NCBI RefSeq assembly: GCF_018588885.1
Contig: NZ_JAFFIW010000004.1
Location: 62,001 to 126,000, forward strand
Direction: 5' to 3'
Source of the DNA: Mesorhizobium sp. dw_380
GTDB taxonomy: Bacteria > Pseudomonadota > Alphaproteobacteria > Rhizobiales > Rhizobiaceae
DNA: 64,000 nt
Of this stretch, positions 61,716 to 64,000 are shown piece after piece. The translations under genes and the position numbers were made by a program. Below the pieces are notes generated by a model that made no database searches, was not told the DNA's origin, and saw nothing but the letters and a program-made list of their open reading frames with translations. Within the stretch, counting starts at the first letter, position 1, and each line of letters starts with the position of its first letter.

Positions 61716-63134
61716 TCAACGCGACATCGCGTTTTCGAGCACCTTGAAAATCCTGGCGTCTTCGCACTGGGCAACGTTGAAGCGCAGGAACCGGCTAGCC
61801 GTCTGGGACAGGCTGAACGCATTGCCGGGCGCCAGCACGACATTGTCGGCCAGGGCGCGGCGGGCCACTTCGGCGGCATCAACCCCATCCGGCAGGCTGC
61901 ACCACAGGAACAGGCCGGCCGGCTGGTCGATCCAGGGCGTGATGCCGATCGCCTTCAGCCGGGCGCTGGTCTCGACCATGGCGCGTGCAAGCTTCGCGCG
62001 CAGCAGATCCATGTGCTTGCGGTAGCTGCCGTCCTTCAGCAGCGTCAGCACCAGTTCGGCCGCCAGCCGTCCGCCGCCGAAGGTCGTGGCGATCTTGAGG
62101 TCAGTCAGGCCCTCAATCCAGTCGCGGGGTGCGGCGATGAAACCGCAGCGGACCGACGCAGACAGCGTCTTGGAGAAACTGCCGATCTGGACGACACGGC
62201 TGAGGCCATCGAACGCCGCCAGCCTTGGGGCGGGGGCATGTTCGAAATCGGCGAAGATGTCGTCCTCGACGATGGTCAGGTCCGACTGGTCAGCGAGCTT
62301 GAGCAAGCGGTGCGCGGTGACCGGCGACAGGATCGCGCCGGTTGGATTGTGGATGGCGGAGTTGGTGATGTAGAGGCGCGGCCGGTGCTCGGCGAGCGCC
62401 TGCGCGAACAGCTCGATATCCGGTCCCGACGGCGTGTAGGGAACGCTGACGACCTTGGCGCGGTGGGCGCGCAGCAAAGCGTGGAAATTGAAGTAACAGG
62501 GGTCGTCCACCAGCACCGTATCGCCGGGCTCGATCAGGAACCGGCACAACAGGTCTATGGCCTGCGTGCCCGATTCCGTCAGCATGATCTGTTCGGGGGA
62601 GACTTCGATGCCATGCCCGGCCATGCGCCGCGCCAGCAACTGCCGCAACGGCGGCAGGCCAAGCGGCGTGCCGTAATCGGCGAGCGCGACATCATCGGCA
62701 CGCGCCGCCGTGCGCAGTGCGCGACGCAGGCCGGCCTGGGGCATCCAGGAGGCCGGCAGCCAGCCACAGCCTGGTTTCAGGATCTCGTCGCCGGCATCCA
62801 GCGACTGGCGCGAGACCCAGAGCGGATCGACGGCACGGTCGAGCCGGGGACCGATCTCGGCCAGGGACAGCGGCGCCAGTGAGCCGGCGGCATAAAAACC
62901 GGAACCCGGCCGGGAGCGGATCGCGCCTTCGGCGGCAAGCCGTTCATAGGCTTCGACCACCGTGGACTTCGACACCTGCATGGATTTGGCGAAAGCGCGG
63001 ATCGACGGCAATCGCGCTCCCGGTGTCAGACTGCGTGCCGCGATCCGCTGGCGAATGGTCGCCATGACGCTTTCAACCAGTGTGGGAGCGACCATGGTGC
63101 GAGCACCATCCGTTTCCAAGGCGAAGTCTGTCAT
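61716..63134 (-). CDS. MocR/PdxR-family regulator (GntR-aminotransferase fusion)
   Basis: The 472-residue protein has an N-terminal GntR winged helix (ARSLTPGARLPSIRAFAKSM, SKSTVVEAYERLAAEG) and a fold-type I aminotransferase domain with the PLP lysine in IGSFSKTLSASVRCGF. Members sense amino acids, amines or vitamin B6 through PLP. It is divergent from an EamA-type transporter gene and probably controls it. ATG at 63134 or 63155 are both possible. Confidence 0.9.
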   Translation of the reverse strand: MTDFALETDGARTMVAPTLVESVMATIRQRIAARSLTPGARLPSIRAFAKSMQVSKSTVVEAYERLAAEGAIRSRPGSGFYAAGSLAPLSLAEIGPRLDRAVDPLWVSRQSLDAGDEILKPGCGWLPASWMPQAGLRRALRTAARADDVALADYGTPLGLPPLRQLLARRMAGHGIEVSPEQIMLTESGTQAIDLLCRFLIEPGDTVLVDDPCYFNFHALLRAHRAKVVSVPYTPSGPDIELFAQALAEHRPRLYITNSAIHNPTGAILSPVTAHRLLKLADQSDLTIVEDDIFADFEHAPAPRLAAFDGLSRVVQIGSFSKTLSASVRCGFIAAPRDWIEGLTDLKIATTFGGGRLAAELVLTLLKDGSYRKHMDLLRAKLARAMVETSARLKAIGITPWIDQPAGLFLWCSLPDGVDAAEVARRALADNVVLAPGNAFSLSQTASRFLRFNVAQCEDARIFKVLENAMSR

Positions 63135-63240
63135 CCGTACTGCTCTATCCACCATTACAGTTCTGCGAAATTGTACCCCATTGTCTCTAGCTCTGCCATG
63201 GGTGTCGGCCCGATAGAGGGCGAAAGAAATGGAGCCTGGA

Positions 63241-64000
63241 ATGGACAAGACCGCGAGCGGTTGGGTGAACGGATTTATCGGCGTGCTGATCTTCAGCGGC
63301 TCGCTGCCGGCGACGCGTGTGGCGGTGGTGGATTTCGATCCGACATTTTTGACATCGGCCCGCGCCGCGATTGCCGGATTGCTTGGTCTGGCAATGCTGC
63401 TGCTGTTTCGGCAGAAGCGCCCGGGGCGCGGCGATCTCTTGTCGCTGGTGATCGTCGCACTTGGCGTGGTTGTCGGCTTTCCCTTGCTGACCGCCCTGGC
63501 GCTGAAGCACGTCACCACGGCCCATTCCATCATCTTCGTCGGGCTGCTGCCGCTGGCGACCGCGATCTTCGGCGTGCTGCGCGGCGGTGATCGTCCGAGG
63601 CCGGCGTTCTGGCTGTTTTCGTGCATCGGCAGCGCGCTGGTCGCGGGCTTCGCGCTGATGCAGGGCGTGACCGCCTCGCCGATCGGCGATGGCCTGATGC
63701 TCGCCGCCATCGTCGTCTGCGGCCTGGGCTACGCCGAGGGCGCCGCGCTGTCGCGCAAGCTCGGTGGCTGGCAAGTGATCTGCTGGGCGCTGACGCTGTC
63801 GCTGCCGATCATGCTGGTGCTGACCTTGGCGACGCTGCCTCCGTCCTTTACCGGCGTCGGCTCCCACGCCTGGATCGGGCTGGCCTATGTCTCGCTGTTC
63901 AGCATGCTGATCGGCTTCGTGTTCTGGTATCGCGGCCTGGCGCAGGGCGGCATCGCCGCGGTGGGGCAATTGCAACTGCTGCAGCCCTTCTTCGGCCTGG
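63241..64000 (+). CDS. EamA/DMT-superfamily transporter, 5' part
   Basis: The frame from ATG 63241 is open to the right edge, so the gene is cut off after ~253 residues. At least eight hydrophobic helices can be seen, in two EamA-type halves: GFIGVLIFSGSLPATRVAVV at the start and YVSLFSMLIGFVFWYRGLAQ near the edge. Such proteins export amino acids or metabolites. GGAG is found 10 bases upstream. It is divergent from a MocR-type regulator, a common pairing. Conventional ORF listings may miss it because no stop codon is in the window. Confidence 0.85.
   Translation, partial: MDKTASGWVNGFIGVLIFSGSLPATRVAVVDFDPTFLTSARAAIAGLLGLAMLLLFRQKRPGRGDLLSLVIVALGVVVGFPLLTALALKHVTTAHSIIFVGLLPLATAIFGVLRGGDRPRPAFWLFSCIGSALVAGFALMQGVTASPIGDGLMLAAIVVCGLGYAEGAALSRKLGGWQVICWALTLSLPIMLVLTLATLPPSFTGVGSHAWIGLAYVSLFSMLIGFVFWYRGLAQGGIAAVGQLQLLQPFFGL

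Overview
The window looks like chromosomal DNA of a high-GC alphaproteobacterium of the Rhizobiales, most likely Mesorhizobium or a close relative. The evidence is an acpXL to lpxXL cluster for the very-long-chain lipid A acyl group, a three-cysteine RirA iron regulator beside an hmuSTUV haem locus with hmuP, an Lrp-type regulator divergent from a PutA without a DNA-binding domain, and dispersed palindromic intergenic repeats. I see no rRNA, tRNA, CRISPR array, prophage or classical insertion sequence.

Layout. 1-7.6 kb: the C-terminal part of a fatty acid desaturase, a PhnD-like binding protein, then a minus-strand group of an MttB-family methyltransferase, an FAD/GcvT dimethylglycine dehydrogenase-like enzyme and an M24 protein with the metal-ligand spacing of the DMSP lyase DddP. 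7.6-15.6 kb: an unusual phospholipase D-like protein, an MFS carrier, a prolyl oligopeptidase, a class III aminotransferase and a Coa1-like membrane protein. 15.9-18.4 kb: valine catabolism genes (acyl-CoA dehydrogenase and mmsB) split by a four-helix-bundle gene that lies between two inverted arrays of a heptanucleotide. 18.6-20.7 kb: a cupin of the DddQ/DddL type overlapping cobQ. 21-29 kb: a TauE-type permease, a TerB-like protein, and a complete peptide ABC transporter with an M20 deacylase. 29.2-34.6 kb: an L,D-transpeptidase and the lipid A VLCFA operon acpXL-fabF2XL-fabF1XL-adh2XL-lpxXL, with no fabZXL in its usual place. 34.9-43 kb: a ribbon-helix-helix protein with a promoter-embedded operator, a broken SRPBCC gene, a histidine phosphatase, an AEC carrier, gabD, an epimerase, a KDG-type kinase, a FixH-like protein and a dihaem peroxidase. 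43-47 kb: the proline regulator and putA. 47.3-56.4 kb: a glycosyltransferase, then the haem-iron region (frameshifted IsdG-type monooxygenase, TonB receptor, hmuP, hmuS, hmuTUV, rirA) with two matching RirA-type operators. 56.6-64 kb: a DUF445 protein, a phasin, a MaoC-type hydratase, an MFS drug exporter divergent from a LysR regulator, a MocR/PdxR regulator divergent from an EamA-type transporter cut by the window edge.

How the genes work together: the haem region is a self-contained uptake, handling and regulation unit. The 29.7-34.6 kb operon builds and attaches the long acyl chain of lipid A. The 1.6-7.4 kb group probably degrades methylated onium compounds. The most unusual structure is at 16.79-17.29 kb: in the operon transcript the two heptamer arrays would pair into a stem of about 49 bp enclosing exactly one small gene, an architecture that resembles the protein-coding intervening sequences of 23S rRNA but sits here in an mRNA.
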